A stretch of DNA of 64,000 nt from Spodoptera frugiperda (Eukaryota > Arthropoda > Insecta > Lepidoptera > Noctuidae): positions 4,673,501 through 4,737,500 of the forward strand of contig NC_064233.1 of NCBI RefSeq assembly GCF_023101765.2, in the 5' to 3' direction. The translations under genes were made by a program, and so were the position numbers. Positions 11,360 through 22,974 of the stretch are shown here, piece after piece. How positions within the stretch are numbered: position 1 is the first letter of the stretch; each line of letters opens with the position of its first letter. The notes under the pieces were generated by a model. That model saw nothing but the letters and a program-made list of their open reading frames with translations. It made no database searches and was not told the origin of the DNA.

Positions 11360-11545
11360 TAATGTTGCGGGTGTCCATTGATGGCGTCGATCGCTTACTA
11401 TCAGGTGACAAGTCTTCTCGTTTGCCGCCTATTCCATAAAAAGGGCCTCCGGTAACCTCACTCACAGAACGCAAGCGTTGTTTCACGTCGGTTTTCTGTG
11501 AGGCCGTGGTATCACTCCGGTCGAGCCGGCCCATTCGGGGCGAAA
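11360..11545. repeat. Family D, head-inverted composite
   Basis: A sense D tail (GTGTCCATTGATGGCGTCG to CCATAAAAAGG, 11365-11443) joins an antisense D head (GGCCTCCGGTAACCTCACTC to GAGCCGGCCCATTCG). Either two insertions or one rearranged copy. Confidence 0.65.
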
Positions 11546-11790
11546 CACTATCATCAATATATGTACATATAATCTTCAATAAACAATAATCCCTGACATC
11601 TAGCCTCTTGACTTAAATTATATACCTTCTTCTGTAGAGCTTATACAACAAATCTATCCCTACTCTACTACCTATCCCATAGTAGGGGAGGATCAGGCAT
11701 GAGTTTATATATGTTGTATTTGTATGTATTTTGTTGTATGCTGAGAATGAGAATTATTCACATATGGTGAAATAGAAACGAAACAAACTA

Positions 11791-11899
11791 CCGCACTCAG
11801 AGACATTTATACTTAAACTATTCCTTAGTAACGATTTTGTATCGAAAACAATATTGCTAAGGAGTGGGTTAAGTAACCATTAAATGACTCTGAGTACGG
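11791..11899. repeat. Family G foldback MITE, best copy
   Basis: 109 bp. Left arm CCGCACTCAGAGACATTTAT pairs with TAAATGACTCTGAGTACGG at the right. The centre has a second palindrome (CCTTAGTAACGATTTTG). Confidence 0.78.
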
Positions 11900-12302
11900 C
11901 GATTAGTGCCAATAAATATTCCACCCAATTAACTTCTAATAACAACAAATATCAATAAACATAAACACGTATTCAATCTAAACACTGAACCTACGACCTC
12001 TCATCTAATATTCCTACTGACTACTAAACCCAACCCGCTTTATAAGACCTTAATAAAACCAGTTACGATTAACCCTAGATAAATTGCAGTATATCTAGGA
12101 AATAATCTAGTACTTAGACTAGACCTGGGCTAGGCTAGACCGCTAGGAAAATAGCCTACCGTTATAGCCACATTGCCATACCGCCGGTGTCAATTAGCCA
12201 CATATTGTCGGCTACAGTCATAAAATTACTACATTTTTTGTTTGTGATAGTAATAGGGTAGGTGACTTTTATTTTAATGGCCGTCTTGTAGATTATTTTA
12301 GA

Positions 12303-12486
12303 ATATTAGACACGTATTTTTTGAAATACATACTTTCGGCGATATATCGATTTGTAATATCACGCGACGTCACTTCTAGGTACGTTTTATACGTAGAAAT
12401 AACGTATGTGCTCCCATTCCTAAACTTACCTGACGCGTTTTATCAAAGTATCTAAGTGACAAAATAAAAAAATACGTGTCTAATAT
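12303..12486. repeat. MITE with TTAGACACGTATTTTT ends
   Basis: TTAGACACGTATTTTTT at the left is the complement of AAAAAATACGTGTCTAA at the right. A TA dinucleotide lies outside each end, as expected of Tc1/mariner-type insertion. No coding sequence inside. Confidence 0.65.
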
Positions 12487-12634
12487 GTTTTTATTACCTA
12501 ACTGATGGACTAAATAGATTTTATTTTTTATACCTCACCATCCCTATTATTATAGTATGTAGAGTAGTTATTTAGCGTGAGGTCACGAGATATGATTTTT
12601 GTTGTTAAATGACATAGTTTTAGCATTTTAGGGT

Positions 12635-12815
12635 GCTTTTCAAGTACAGATGTGCTATGCTACGTTGCTGTGCATGCGTTTGGCTTCCACTAATCATATT
12701 CATTGGTACACATAGCTTGGCACTTGCAAAGCTATGTTGTAATATGGAAAGATGTGTGTTATAGATGGCTTCCCTACTATCGATACATCGCATACTCGAG
12801 CTAAGCAAAAGAGCA
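12635..12815 (+). repeat. Family H MITE
   Basis: Contains CAGATGTGCTATGCTACGTT, GCGTTTGGCTTCCACTAATC and ATCGATACATCGCATACTCG in family order. A good partner for aligning the copies at 53577 and 57240. Confidence 0.72.
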
Positions 12816-12962
12816 GATCAGTCAATACATGGTAAGCAGTCGAAATCACGCACCACTCATGGATACCCGCATCACCAGAGGAGTTACAAGTGGCGTGGGC
12901 GGCTTTTTGAAGAAGTACGCTAATACGAGTATCCCTCTATTTTGGAACTGTTGATCAGATAA

Positions 12963-13127
12963 ACAGAGCTGCGGACTACCGTGAGTTTATCTGGGCTCCG
13001 GTTCAAAGAGCAAGAGTAGGAACGGAGTGGTTTTTAGTCAGTAAGAGTCTGACACTCCCTCTCACCTTGCCCAAATGCGGGAGAAATCAATGGATGTTTT
13101 CCCCCCTTGAAAAAAAATATATCCCAC
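12963..13127 (+). repeat. Family C short unit, diverged
   Basis: AGAGCTGCGGACTACCGTGA to an A-rich end. It shares the 5' edge of the other short units. Confidence 0.78.
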
Positions 13128-14128
13128 TATTTCACTGTAAAATTACATTATATTTTTACGAACCACTTCATACACTATTTTTCTAAAACACATATATATC
13201 TTTATCATATACATAGTAAATGAAAGAGACAGCGATACTAAACAGTAACTTGGAATAACTTAGAAGTATCCGTTTAATGTAAGTTAGGATTAATGGTGTA
13301 TCGTTAAGCATTACATAAGCAAGGTCCAAGTTATTAAGTGATCTAAGCAATGTGATGGACTTTGATGTATTGTTGTTATTTAGTAATGGTTATGTCATTT
13401 TGTGAGTGACTCGTTGGTCGATTGATAGCTGGTGTAACACTAATTAAAGTCTTAGGTTCGATTATTTATAATTCAAAATATTTACACCAATGTCTGTAAA
13501 GGTTATTTCGATTTCATTGAAGTCTTGGGTTCGATTTATGAGTCAGGCAAAGTGTGGCGTTTCGATTTTGAAGTTACGTCGGTGTTTTGATTTAATGCGT
13601 GTTTGATGTTTCTGGAAAATATACATGACTGGTACAAAGTTCGCCCGATAATTGTCTACTACTTCTTATCCTTCTAAAAACATAAAAACATATTTTCGAT
13701 AAGTTACGATATCGCCTCAAGACAAACTCATATTTCGTAGTCGGACTTGCCTCCTAGACCACCAACACAGTCAACAGTAAACATATTTATATAATTATAA
13801 AGCAATTTGTATATAATTGTAGCAATTACATTAGTTTCTTTGACTTGTAATAACGGTCGATTTGTTCGACAATTTGTTACGTACAAAAGACATCAACGCG
13901 CTGTCATTTTATTTAACTGGGATAAATCTATTAATTTTGTTGTTTCATTCTTATACATATACAGTTTTAATGAAATGTATTGCTGGATACATAGCTGATT
14001 AAATTGCACCCTGCACCCACAATTGATAGTAGGAAGCCATCCATAGCACACATCTACAGCACGCTTAATAACATATCTACACCTCTTTACTAATAATATC
14101 ATTGGGCAGGGTAGATTTATTTTGCCAC
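13128..14128. other. Non-coding AT-rich stretch
   Basis: No supported gene. A decayed family B-like piece (CTCGTTGGTCGATTGATAGC and TCTTGGGTTCGATTTATGAG) lies at about 13410-13575; the rest is unrecognised. Confidence 0.4.
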
Positions 14129-14129
14129 T

Positions 14130-14322
14130 GCATAATAAATTTCTCGGTAGTAGCACGGAGTCTGGAATTATGTCCAGGATATGGCAGTAGGTTCACCCCC
14201 TATTACATGGGACTTATAATAAAAATGATGAAAAGTGAGTGTACATTGTGTAGCGGTATTACGTGACGTAATGTGCACCTCTGCCTACCCCTTCGGGGAT
14301 AAAAGGCGTGAAGTTGGGTGTT
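14130..14322 (+). mobile_element. SINE family B, 5'-truncated
   Basis: A sense copy lacking the tRNA-like head: from GTAGTAGCACGGAGTCTGG through GGGACTTATAATAAAAATG and TGCACCTCTGCCTACCCC to GGGATAAAAGGCGTGAAGTT. Confidence 0.8.
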
Positions 14323-14679
14323 CTTTTCCAACCTAACATTGTGCGATGTAGCCTCTAAACATAGTGTAAATTAATTTACAGCCTCTAGAGAGTATCAATA
14401 TAGAGTGGTTTTCAATGTCAAACTGTATTTTTATTTCTTCTTTATGGCAACCGAGTCTCCAATACAAAGTTGTCGACTATACTGCCAGTGTATGTAACTG
14501 TCAGACAATGGTGAAAGTAGTTCCGAGACGGCTCCATGTTCTGACATGTCTAACTGTCACTGTTATGTACTTTAATTACCTTTTAAAGTTAACATAACCT
14601 GACCTGTCTTTGAATGGATATTGGTGTTACATTGCTCTCACATAGTTGAACCAACGACACAATGTAACCTATGGAGTTT

Positions 14680-14830
14680 CTTGTTCGTTCTTCTTCATAG
14701 GAGTCTACACTTTGGAACGAGCAAATAGCTTCACTAGAGGACTGACCGATAGACAGATATTTTATTTTAATATTGTAATATTTGCTTTGACATTCAAAAG
14801 TGACTTTGTCATTTTTAACAGCCAGTCTCA
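14680..14830 (+). repeat. Family J tail repeat, copy 1
   Basis: AGTCTACACTTTGGAACGAG, then CTAGAGGACTGACCGATAGA and TTTGCTTTGACATTCAAAAG. Two more copies follow within 700 bp, and an inverted copy lies at 39585. Confidence 0.7.
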
Positions 14831-14839
14831 AGTCAGTCC

Positions 14840-14976
14840 TTAGTATAAATTTGCTTTACGTTGAACGAAAACGAAATGAGTGAACGTTCGGCGCTCTGAT
14901 TGGTTGGTTCATAAGCGCCGGCCAATCAGAGCGCCGAACGCGCTCTTCTACTCAAAGTAAAGCAAACTTGTACTAA
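14840..14976. repeat. Family I foldback MITE
   Basis: GTTCGGCGCTCTGATTGGTT pairs with CCAATCAGAGCGCCGAACG across a short loop, with TTTGCTTTACGTTGAACG and AAAGTAAAGCAAACTTGTAC outside. Each arm carries an ATTGG/CCAAT pentamer. Confidence 0.8.
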
Positions 14977-15099
14977 CGGTACTGCACATTTGCTTACTAG
15001 AAACTTTATTATAAGACTTCAAATTAGCTCCATATAACATGAGAATCAAATACTATACGAAACAATGTAATCAAAAATTGTATTGTGAACCAAAATTCT

Positions 15100-15240
15100 T
15101 GGAGATTCTTACTTGTTCTTCTCCATAGGAATCTAAACTTTGGAACGAGCAAATAGCTTCACTAGAGGACTGACCGACAGACAGACGTTATTAATATTAT
15201 TATATATGCTTTGACGTTCAAAATAGAGAATGCAAATCCG
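15100..15240 (+). repeat. Family J tail repeat, copy 2
   Basis: TCTAAACTTTGGAACGAGCA, GACTGACCGACAGACAGAC and TTTGACGTTCAAAAT in family order. Confidence 0.7.
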
Positions 15241-15289
15241 CCGTGTTTTGAAAATCCGAATTGTATTAAGAACCTAATTGAAAAAGAGT

Positions 15290-15478
15290 AACCTATGGAG
15301 TTTCTTGCTAGTTCTTCTCCATAGGAATCTACACTTTGGAACGAGCAATTAGCTTCACTAGAGGACTGACCGACAGACAGACATTTTTTTTTAATATTGT
15401 AATATTTGCTTTGACGTTCAAAAGTACCTTCCTGGTCTATTTGAAATAAATAATTTTGACTTTGACTTTGTAATTTTT
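15290..15478 (+). repeat. Family J tail repeat, copy 3
   Basis: The longest of the three, ending with TTGAAATAAATAATTTTGAC and a TTGACTTTGACTTTG run, a common simple tail of moth LINEs. Confidence 0.7.
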
Positions 15479-15507
15479 AACAGCCAATCTCAAGTCTATC
15501 AGTACCC

Positions 15508-15592
15508 TTAGTACAAGCTTGCTCACGTTGAAAGAAACCGAAACGACGGTTGGTTCATTCGCCGGCCAATCAGAGCGCCGGACGCGCATTTG
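15508..15592. repeat. Family I MITE, shortened
   Basis: TTAGTACAAGCTTGCTCACG at the left and GGCCAATCAGAGCGCCGGAC at the right. The left arm is largely deleted, so it can no longer form the full hairpin. Confidence 0.65.
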
Positions 15593-15685
15593 TCAAGGAA
15601 GGCTATAAGCTATGTAACATCACGCTATGATCAATAGGAGCCGAGCAGAGCTGGTGATACCGCGCGGAAGTAGCTAGTGTTCGTA
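15592..15685 (-). repeat. Family E fragment
   Basis: AAGGAAGGCTATAAGCTATG to CCGCGCGGAAGTAGCTAGTG, the complement of the E 5' half. Confidence 0.68.
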
Positions 15686-15951
15686 TAAATTGTAGTGAAG
15701 GTTTAACCTTTCGTTTGCCGGTGTATAAGACAACAACACGCCTCACCTAAGGCGAGATTGACGCCATTGCGATAGATTTTCCCCCATCGAAGGGTTAAGG
15801 CACCAGATTCGATTCAAGTGTCAGTAGTTAAGCATAAAGTTCGCCTGATACAATCAATAGAACAACTAACATAATACATAAACCTTATTAGGTCTAGGTT
15901 CTACTACCAAATAACATTTGTCCACACTTTCAGGAAATAAATTGATGATTG

Positions 15952-16128
15952 TTATTAGCGCGGTGGTAGGGCAACCAACTGCTACGCAACGTGTAGCGGG
16001 TTCGATTCCCGCACGGAGCAACTGTTTGTGTGATCCACAAATTGTTGTTTCGGATCTGAGTGGCATGTGTATATAAACTTGCATGTTTGAAATCCTAGTG
16101 TGGGGATCGATTAAAAAAAAATCAACAA
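15952..16128 (+). mobile_element. SINE family A
   Basis: GCGCGGTGGTAGGGCAACCA head, intact B box GGGTTCGATTCCCGC, slightly shortened body, GTGTGGGGATCG and an A-run. Confidence 0.82.
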
Positions 16129-16632
16129 AAATTCCATAGCAAAATATTCGCACATAAAAGACCAGAGAGACATACCTACCAATGCTCTATAGTAGTCTAT
16201 AGTCTATGGCAAACCAAAGACTAAAGACGTAAAGTCTCGACTCGGTAACTTTCACACGCATACTAAACCAACCAACGAACTAACGGTGCATTATACCACT
16301 GACATACATACCACACACACGCTAATATCACCCTTATGTCTTTACTAACAAGAGCTATAAAAACCGCATAATTAAATTTGTTAGGCAAACTTACTTTTGA
16401 CGGTCGAACGTTGGCATTATCACCTTTATTGCTAAGTAAATAAGGGTGTTTAGGACTGTTTAGTTAAGTTGGTGGTGCACATGGCATAGTTTTAAGTTAC
16501 GTTTTGGGTGATTAGGTTATATTAGACATTTATAGGATAAATTATGATTTATCTGGTTGTGTGTCTAATAAAATTAAAGTGACATACATATAGACACGTC
16601 TTTTTAAATTAAATAGTATTTATTATAACTGC

Positions 16633-16975
16633 ATTGCACGGTTGACGCGGTGGCTGGGCAAACGGCTGCCATATAACGTGTAGCTGGTTCGATTCCCGCG
16701 GATGTAATCCACATAGGCGTAGCCAGGTTTTAGTATCGGGAGGGGTTCAAGAAAGTAAAACGAACAAAACTTCCTTCATGAGTTTCCTTCATTCATGAGA
16801 ATATATGTTAATATAACCAGTTACTAGCTACTTAAATTTTATCTTAACTTTTCGGGGTGGGTTTAAAACCTCCAAACCCCCCCCCCCTGGCTACGCCTAT
16901 TGTGATCCACAAATTGTTGTTTCGGGTCTGGGTGTTATATGTATGTGAATTTGTATGTTCAAAAACGTGGTGCAG
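16633..16975 (+). mobile_element. SINE family A split by a hAT-type MITE
   Basis: The head (TGCACGGTTGACGCGGTGGC) reaches GGTTCGATTCCCGC, stops at 16712, and the body resumes at 16903 with TGATCCACAAATTGTTGTTT. The gap is filled by the element at 16713-16902. Confidence 0.82.
16713..16902. mobile_element. Short hAT-type MITE nested in SINE A
   Basis: 190 bp. The ends ATAGGCGTAGCCAGG and CCTGGCTACGCCTAT are perfect inverted repeats. It is flanked by TAATCCAC (16705-16712) and TGATCCAC (16903-16910), an 8-bp TSD with one difference. The inside has no ORF and includes a C-run. Confidence 0.82.
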
Positions 16976-17006
16976 CCTGGTGCTTATCAGACGTACTTAT
17001 GATATA

Positions 17007-17218
17007 AAGAAACATCGCTTGCGTTGTGTGAGTGAGGTTACCGGAGGCCCAATTACACCTCTTCCAAATCCCCGATTCCCCAACAACCCTTAAAATCCTA
17101 ACCCCCAAAAGGCCAGCAACGCTTGTAAGTTGTAACGCCTCTGGTGTTTCGGATGTCCATGGGCGACGACGATTGCTTATCATCAGGTGATCCGTCTCGT
17201 TTACCAGCTTATACCATA
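17007..17218 (+). repeat. Family D repeat, 5'-truncated
   Basis: AACATCGCTTGCGTTGTGTG, GAGGTTACCGGAGGCCCAAT and TCATCAGGTGATCCGTCTCG to CTTATACCATAAC. About 75 bp of the D head is absent. Confidence 0.7.
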
Positions 17219-17506
17219 ACATGACTCCTATAACTAAAGAACTTGAAAACTTTGATACCATTTTTTAATCTGAACTGAGAATCGAACTTTTATACTCGAC
17301 AGATGTAGAAAGTGGTTACAATAGTAACATCATATTTGGTAACGCATAGCCTTTTGCAGTACCATGTCCCATCAGATCAAGTGCTCAAAAAGAGAAAGTT
17401 TGCAATAGCCTTTCACTCTTGGCTTTTCAAAAAAGGACATTTATTTGAAAACGACATTCCGATGCTTAACATGCCTTCACTCTCAGTGTCGACAACATCA
17501 TCATGC

Positions 17507-17797
17507 AACGTCACGCCTTTTTATCCCCGAAGGGGTAGGCAGAGGTGCACATTACGGCACGTAATGCCGCTATACAATGTACACACACTTTTCACCATAT
17601 GTGTTATAAGTCCCATGTAATAGGGGGTGAGCCTATTGACATAATACATTTAGCATAGTTCCATACTCCGTGCTACTACAGAAAAAATACGAAATCCGGA
17701 AAATGCCGAGTAATACTTTGCCCGACACGGGAATCGAACCCGAGACCCCTTGTCCGGCAGTCGCACTTGCGACCACTCGACCAACGAGGCAGTCGAC
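17507..17797 (-). mobile_element. SINE family B, full length
   Basis: Read on the minus strand: GCCTCGTTGGTCGAGTGGTC (A box region), GGTCTCGGGTTCGATTCCCG (B box), body, then GGGGATAAAAAGGCGTGACG. This is the cleanest copy for a consensus. Confidence 0.88.
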
Positions 17798-17844
17798 AAC
17801 ATCGTTTGAATTATATTTACAGTATGGACCGCCTTTATGTAAGA

Positions 17845-17962
17845 TTTCATCATCATCATCAACAGCCTATAAGTGGCCACTGCTGACTAAAGCCTCTTCT
17901 CACACGGAGAAGGTTTGAGCATTAATCACTACGGTTGCCCAATGCGGGTTCGCAATACGGAC
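17845..17962 (-). repeat. Family F SINE 3' fragment
   Basis: ATCATCATCATCAACAGCCT and CTTCTCACACGGAGAAGGTT to CCCAATGCGGGTTCGCAA, complement of the F 3' half. Confidence 0.68.
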
Positions 17963-17974
17963 ATTAAAATAATA

Positions 17975-18141
17975 ATTAGATTTGTTTTTTAAGGGGAGAA
18001 TATCATCCTATCACTTCTCCCGCCTTGGGCGAGGCGAGTGGGAGTATCAGACTCTTACTGACTAAAAACCACCCTGTTCCTACTCCTGCTTTTCGAGCCG
18101 GAGCCCCAGTAAACCCGTTAGGTAGTCCGCAGCTCCGGAAG
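17975..18141 (-). repeat. Family C short unit, antisense
   Basis: A T-run, ATCACTTCTCCCGCCTTGGG and GACTAAAAACCACCCTGTTC, ending at GTCCGCAGCTCCGG, the common unit edge. Confidence 0.83.
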
Positions 18142-18206
18142 TCATCTACCTTATTGTACTGCAAATCATTAATCACTTTGCAACAAATTATTTATTTACA
18201 CACACA

Positions 18207-18483
18207 CAACGTCACGCCTTTTATCCTCGAAGGTGTAGGCAGAGGTGCAAATCACGGCACCTTATGCCGCTATACACACACTTTTCACCATTTGTGGCAT
18301 AAGTCCCATGTAATAGAGGTTGAGTCTATTGCCATATACGGGGACATTTCCAGGCTTCGTGCTACTACCAAGAATATTTTCGATAATCCGAAAAAAGCCC
18401 AGTAATACTTTGCCCGACCCGGGAATCGAACCCGAGACCCCTTGTTCGGCAGCACTTGCGACCACTTGACCAACGAGGCAGTC
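18207..18483 (-). mobile_element. SINE family B
   Basis: Antisense; ACGTCACGCCTTTTATCCTC at the left, tRNA-like head complement GGGAATCGAACCCGAGACCC and GACCAACGAGGCAGTC at the right. Confidence 0.85.
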
Positions 18484-18756
18484 AAATTATTTATTTATCA
18501 AAATAATAAAACAAGTCCTAGTCTCATCTGAGTCCTAGATAGTTTCTGTCTGCTGTCTGTAACCGGTATTTAGTATTTATCTAGTACTAGTCTAACGAAC
18601 TAGTCTAGACTAACAACGTCCGTTAGTACAATCATATTTATTAGGTAGCTCTATCGGGAAGTACGATGAGTGCAGGAGTTTTATAATATGTTATGGAGAT
18701 AACTAATTTATATCTTACTAGTAATATAACCGAATTCTCTAGTTTTGCCCATTTTT

Positions 18757-18960
18757 TAATGGTAACAAGCAGACGAATCTCCTGATGGTGAGCAATCGCC
18801 GCCGCCCATGAACACCCGAAAAGCCAGAGGCGTTACAAGTGTGTTGCTGGCTTTTTTGGTTATAAATTTAAAGATTGTTGGGGAATCGGGGATTGGGAAA
18901 ATTGGGAAGGGGGGTGATTGGGCCTCCGGTAAACGCATTCACACAACGCAACGAGGTGTC
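18757..18960 (-). repeat. Family D repeat
   Basis: Antisense; CTGATGGTGAGCAATCGCCG to GGGCCTCCGGTAAACGCATT and ACACAACGCAACG. The D head is missing. Confidence 0.7.
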
Positions 18961-19437
18961 ACAGGTGCGTTACCGGCCTTTTGAAAAGGAATACGCTCTC
19001 TTCTTAATGTTTGACGGTCGTATCAGTTCGGTAATACCGCGGATGAAAGCTTACTATATGTACAGTACTACCAACTCTATTAAACGAATTAATAGCGTGA
19101 TTTTGCGGTACTTAAAACAATTTAACAACGATAATATTTACATATTAAATTCTTAATTCACATACATAAATAATCTTCCATTCAAGATTGAATCTTAAAA
19201 CTAAAAACTCCGTAACGAGATGTTTAACTTAGGTCATTGACCGACTTATTGACATAGGATTAATGATCAAGATTTGGTTTCCCATTATAATGTAATGTCA
19301 ATGTTTTCATTCATTATTTTGTACAAGTTCAGCACTTGACATCATTGTTGAGAGCTTGTGCAAATCCACTTCTGGGTTTTGGTCCGTCTCGACATAAAAA
19401 AGGTATGCTAAGGTTTCCATGCATGGTAATTTTGTTG

Positions 19438-19752
19438 TAAGTGTGAGAGAGCCATGCTTCGGCACGAATGGGCCGGCTCGACCGGAGTGATACCACGGCC
19501 ACATAGAAAACCGACGTGAAACAACGCTTTCGTTGTGTTTGGTTGTGTAAGTGAGGTTACAAGAGGCCCAGTTACCCCCAATCTTCCCAATCTCCGATTC
19601 CCCAACAACCCTTAAATTCCTAACCAGATCTATAAGGCCGGCAACGCACTTGTAACATCTCTAGTGCTTTCGGGAGTCCATAGACGGTGGCAATTGCTTA
19701 CAATCAGGTGATGCGTCACATGTATGCTCGTTTACCGGTTATCATAGTAAAA
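19438..19752 (+). repeat. Family D repeat, full length
   Basis: Sense; AAGTGTGAGAGAGCCATGCT start, CGAATGGGCCGGCTCGACCG, through CAATCAGGTGATGCG to TACCGGTTATCATAGTAAAA. Confidence 0.75.
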
Positions 19753-20377
19753 AGTCAGGTGGGAGATCAGTTTTAAGGGTTTGAGTTTGTCAGAGAGCGC
19801 CTGGTCTCTGTCAATTATTGTGTAGTCATTTACGATTGCAATTAAAAACTAATTCATCCAAAGTCTCTGGATCTACTACTCTATTTTTGACAACGTAGCA
19901 GCACATCTCTGGTGGAAAAGCACCCTTATTCGGATATTGGCCGTAAGTTGTCTTTGTGGCCCACAATATAATCACGAGACCACGTGTTCAACACTCGCTC
20001 TGAATTCCACTTAACCAACAACGTTCATTAAAAACTATGAGTAAGATGACTAACCGCGAAAAACTGTTACAAAACATTTTGAAAGCACAAAAAATACACC
20101 CACACATGTAATCTTAACTGTACCATGTCGATAACCGCAAATATAACAAAGTATACATTCACACGTTGGAGACTTAAATCATTACTGTTATGTTATTTAA
20201 AGCTTAGCGTCGCATCTTTAAATAAAGATGTCTTTTAAGACAATTGTTTAGAGGTAAGCTGATTAAACGCGTAGTGATGTAAGAGAAGAACATATTTGTC
20301 ACTCTACTCTTCCTGCGGGAGTCTTATTAAAAACTACCGACCAAAATTAATAACCTACCTCCATCGAAATTCTGTGG

Positions 20378-20680
20378 ATTTTTTTGAGGGGGAAAGTAAC
20401 CCAACATCCAATGACTTCTCCAACTGAATGTGTAGGCAGGTGCACATTACGGCACGTAATGCCGCTATACAATGTACACCCACTTTTAACCGTTTGTATT
20501 ATAAATCCCGTGTAATAATGGATGAGCCTATTGCCATATACTGGGCACAATTCCAGACTCCGTGCTACTACTGAGAAATTTTCGAAAAATCGAAAATTAA
20601 CCCAGTAATACTTTACCCGACCCGGGAATCGAACCCAAGACCAGTCTCACTTACGACCACTCGACCAACGAGGCAGTCAG
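20378..20680 (-). mobile_element. SINE family B joined to a C fragment
   Basis: A 40-bp C tail piece (TTGAGGGGGAAAGTAACCCA, CCAATGACTTCTCC) runs straight into an antisense B copy (GTGTAGGCAGGTGCACATTA to CTCGACCAACGAGGCAGTC). The B 3' end is missing at the junction. Confidence 0.75.
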
Positions 20681-21066
20681 GCAGATTATTTTCTAACCCA
20701 AAAATCGAAACCAAGACCTCACCCAACCATTTCACTACGAAACAACTGTTACTTTAAACTGAAGATATCTACCTATCTACATATATAACTGCTAATATCA
20801 CTATTGTATTCTAATGAATATGTTTATACTTTATATGCAAGAGATACACGGCAGTGTCCGGTTGTCCGTCCGTCCGAATATACGATCATATCTTTTTGAT
20901 TGTAGTATAATTGTTTTATAATTCACACGTTAATTTTGTTAGGAGCTTAGCAGTAGCGAACTTTTGGCAATTATTTAAAAAAATATAAGTTAAATTATCT
21001 GCCTTTTTGGTCCAGTGGTTAGAGGCTGCTGGATAGAATTAATTAACGGCGTTCTTTCGGTTTGTA

Positions 21067-21342
21067 AAAAAATTGGGAGGGTAAGCAATCGCCGCTGCCC
21101 ATGGACACTCGAAACATCAATGACGTTAAGATGAGACACAATGACGTTACAAGTGCGTTGCCTAATATTTGAGGTTAGGAATTTAAGGGTTGTTGGGGAA
21201 GATTCGGAATCTAGGGTAATAGAGCCTCCGGTAACCTCAACGCAAGCGTAGTTTCACGTCGGTTTTCTGTGAGGCCGTGGTATCACTCCGGTTGAGCCGG
21301 CCCATTCGTGCCGAAGCATAACTCTCCCACACTTAAACATTG
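21067..21342 (-). repeat. Family D repeat
   Basis: Antisense; GTAAGCAATCGCCGCTGCCC to CACTCCGGTTGAGCCGGCCC and TCTCCCACACTTA. It contains a local duplication around CAATGACGTTA. Confidence 0.72.
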
Positions 21343-21792
21343 TGTCTCATATACCGACAGACAAGAGATTAAAAGGCGATTAACGAAACAAATGTCCGAA
21401 TACTCAAACGCTACTCAATTTTAAGACGCTCTCAAAACTAGTTCTGTCCCTATCAATAATCTTTATAAAATGACAGAGATAGCACGATATTTAAGTACAA
21501 CTTAAAATTAAGTAGCATTTCAGTATTCGGGCAAAAGTCTTATAATTACTAATTAATGATGGTGTTCTAAAAACCTCTTAAAGTTCTCCATGGTTGGGGC
21601 TTCGATAGCGATCGGATACGGTACTGACACGGTCTGTATATTTTGTGGAAATAATTACAGGCGGAGAGAACCTAGCCGACTTGACACCGAAATACTGTTA
21701 GATTGGCTTAAAAGTAACTGATTCAGGATACCTAAGTAAGAGATTTGATGTATTCTAGACTACATTCATTTTTGCCAGATATTCTATTGCTT

Positions 21793-22025
21793 GATACCAC
21801 ACAGAAAACGACGTGAAACAACGCTTGCGTTGTGTGAGTAAGATTACCGGAGGCCCAATTACCCCTCTTCCCAATCTTTCCAATCCCCGATTCCCCAACA
21901 ACCCTTAAATTCCTAACCCCCAAAAGGCAACGCACTTGTAACGCCTCTGGCGTTTCAAGTATCCATAGGTGGCGGCAATTGCTTACCAACAGGTGATCCG
22001 TCTGCTCGTTTACCGGCTTATAGCA
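21793..22025 (+). repeat. Family D repeat, 5'-truncated
   Basis: Sense; ACCACACAGAAAACGACGTG to CGTTTACCGGCTTATAGCAT. Confidence 0.7.
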
Positions 22026-22294
22026 TACAAAAAATCAGTGCATTGTAATGTAAATAATTATTGTGAAAGAGAAAGGAGTCTGTGATAAGATAATGGCTGA
22101 TAAGACAGAATGAAACAAATAGATCTTGAATAACTTGAGATAGAAAAGATTTCTTATTCAATTTTAACCACAATAGATATTGTTTATATGGCTAGGTTGA
22201 AAATCATCATAAAGTTCTAGGGAGAAGCTACAGAAACATTCTTTTTTTTTCAAGTTAGCAATAATTGGCAGTTCAGCTGTTCAAACAGTTCAGT

Positions 22295-22446
22295 GAACTG
22301 CGGATTGTCTAGCGGGTTTACCGGGGCTCCGGCTCGAAAAGCAGGAGTAGGAACGGGGTGGTTTTTAGTAAGAGTCTGACACTCCCTCTCACCTCGCACA
22401 AGACGGGAAAAGACAAAGGATGATTATAACCCCTCAAAAAAAAAAT
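22295..22446 (+). repeat. Family C short unit
   Basis: GAACTGCGGATTGTCTAGCG to an A10 tail. The start again falls at the unit edge. Confidence 0.8.
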
Positions 22447-22814
22447 GATTCCAATTTCGGACGTCTATATACAGTATGTAATATGTATTGTATAAAGCTT
22501 AACTCTACAAGTAATAGGAACGCATTTTGGTATCTATCTATTACTCTAACCTAACATAAAACAAGCCAAGCAATTTCAGTTACAGTTATTACATAAAAAC
22601 GGTTCGATTTCACTTGTAAAGTGCAAAATGTGCAATATGCGGGCGAATGCATAATACGAGTAACTGTGAAATCGATATAAAAAAAGGAAAAAGTTATGTT
22701 ATTTTTAGTTGTTAGTGAGTACCACTTCCATTCGACCGATCTGGGGGCTTATTCTTGAATCCAATCGACATTGATATTGTGAGATTTCGTACTCTTGAGT
22801 TGCAACACTAGCGC

Positions 22815-22974
22815 CTATTGCATAGCCCCGGTAATCCGCTAGGCAGTCCGTAGCTCCGGCTCGAAAAGCAAGAGAAGGAACGGGGTGGTTTTTAGTCAGT
22901 AAGAGTCTGATACTCCCTCTCGCCTCACCCAACCTGGAGAAGGCATTGGATGAATTTCCCTCCTCAAAAAAGCG
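22815..22974 (+). repeat. Family C unit, rearranged 5' end
   Basis: AGCCCCGGTAATCCGCTAGG (antisense-like piece) joins GTAGCTCCGGCTCGAAAAGC, so the first 40 bp are inverted against the rest. The tail is normal. Confidence 0.75.

Noticed and set aside
14680..15478. CRISPR-like or tandem array
   Set aside because: Three spaced family J copies of unequal length, no constant spacer size; a eukaryotic repeat cluster.
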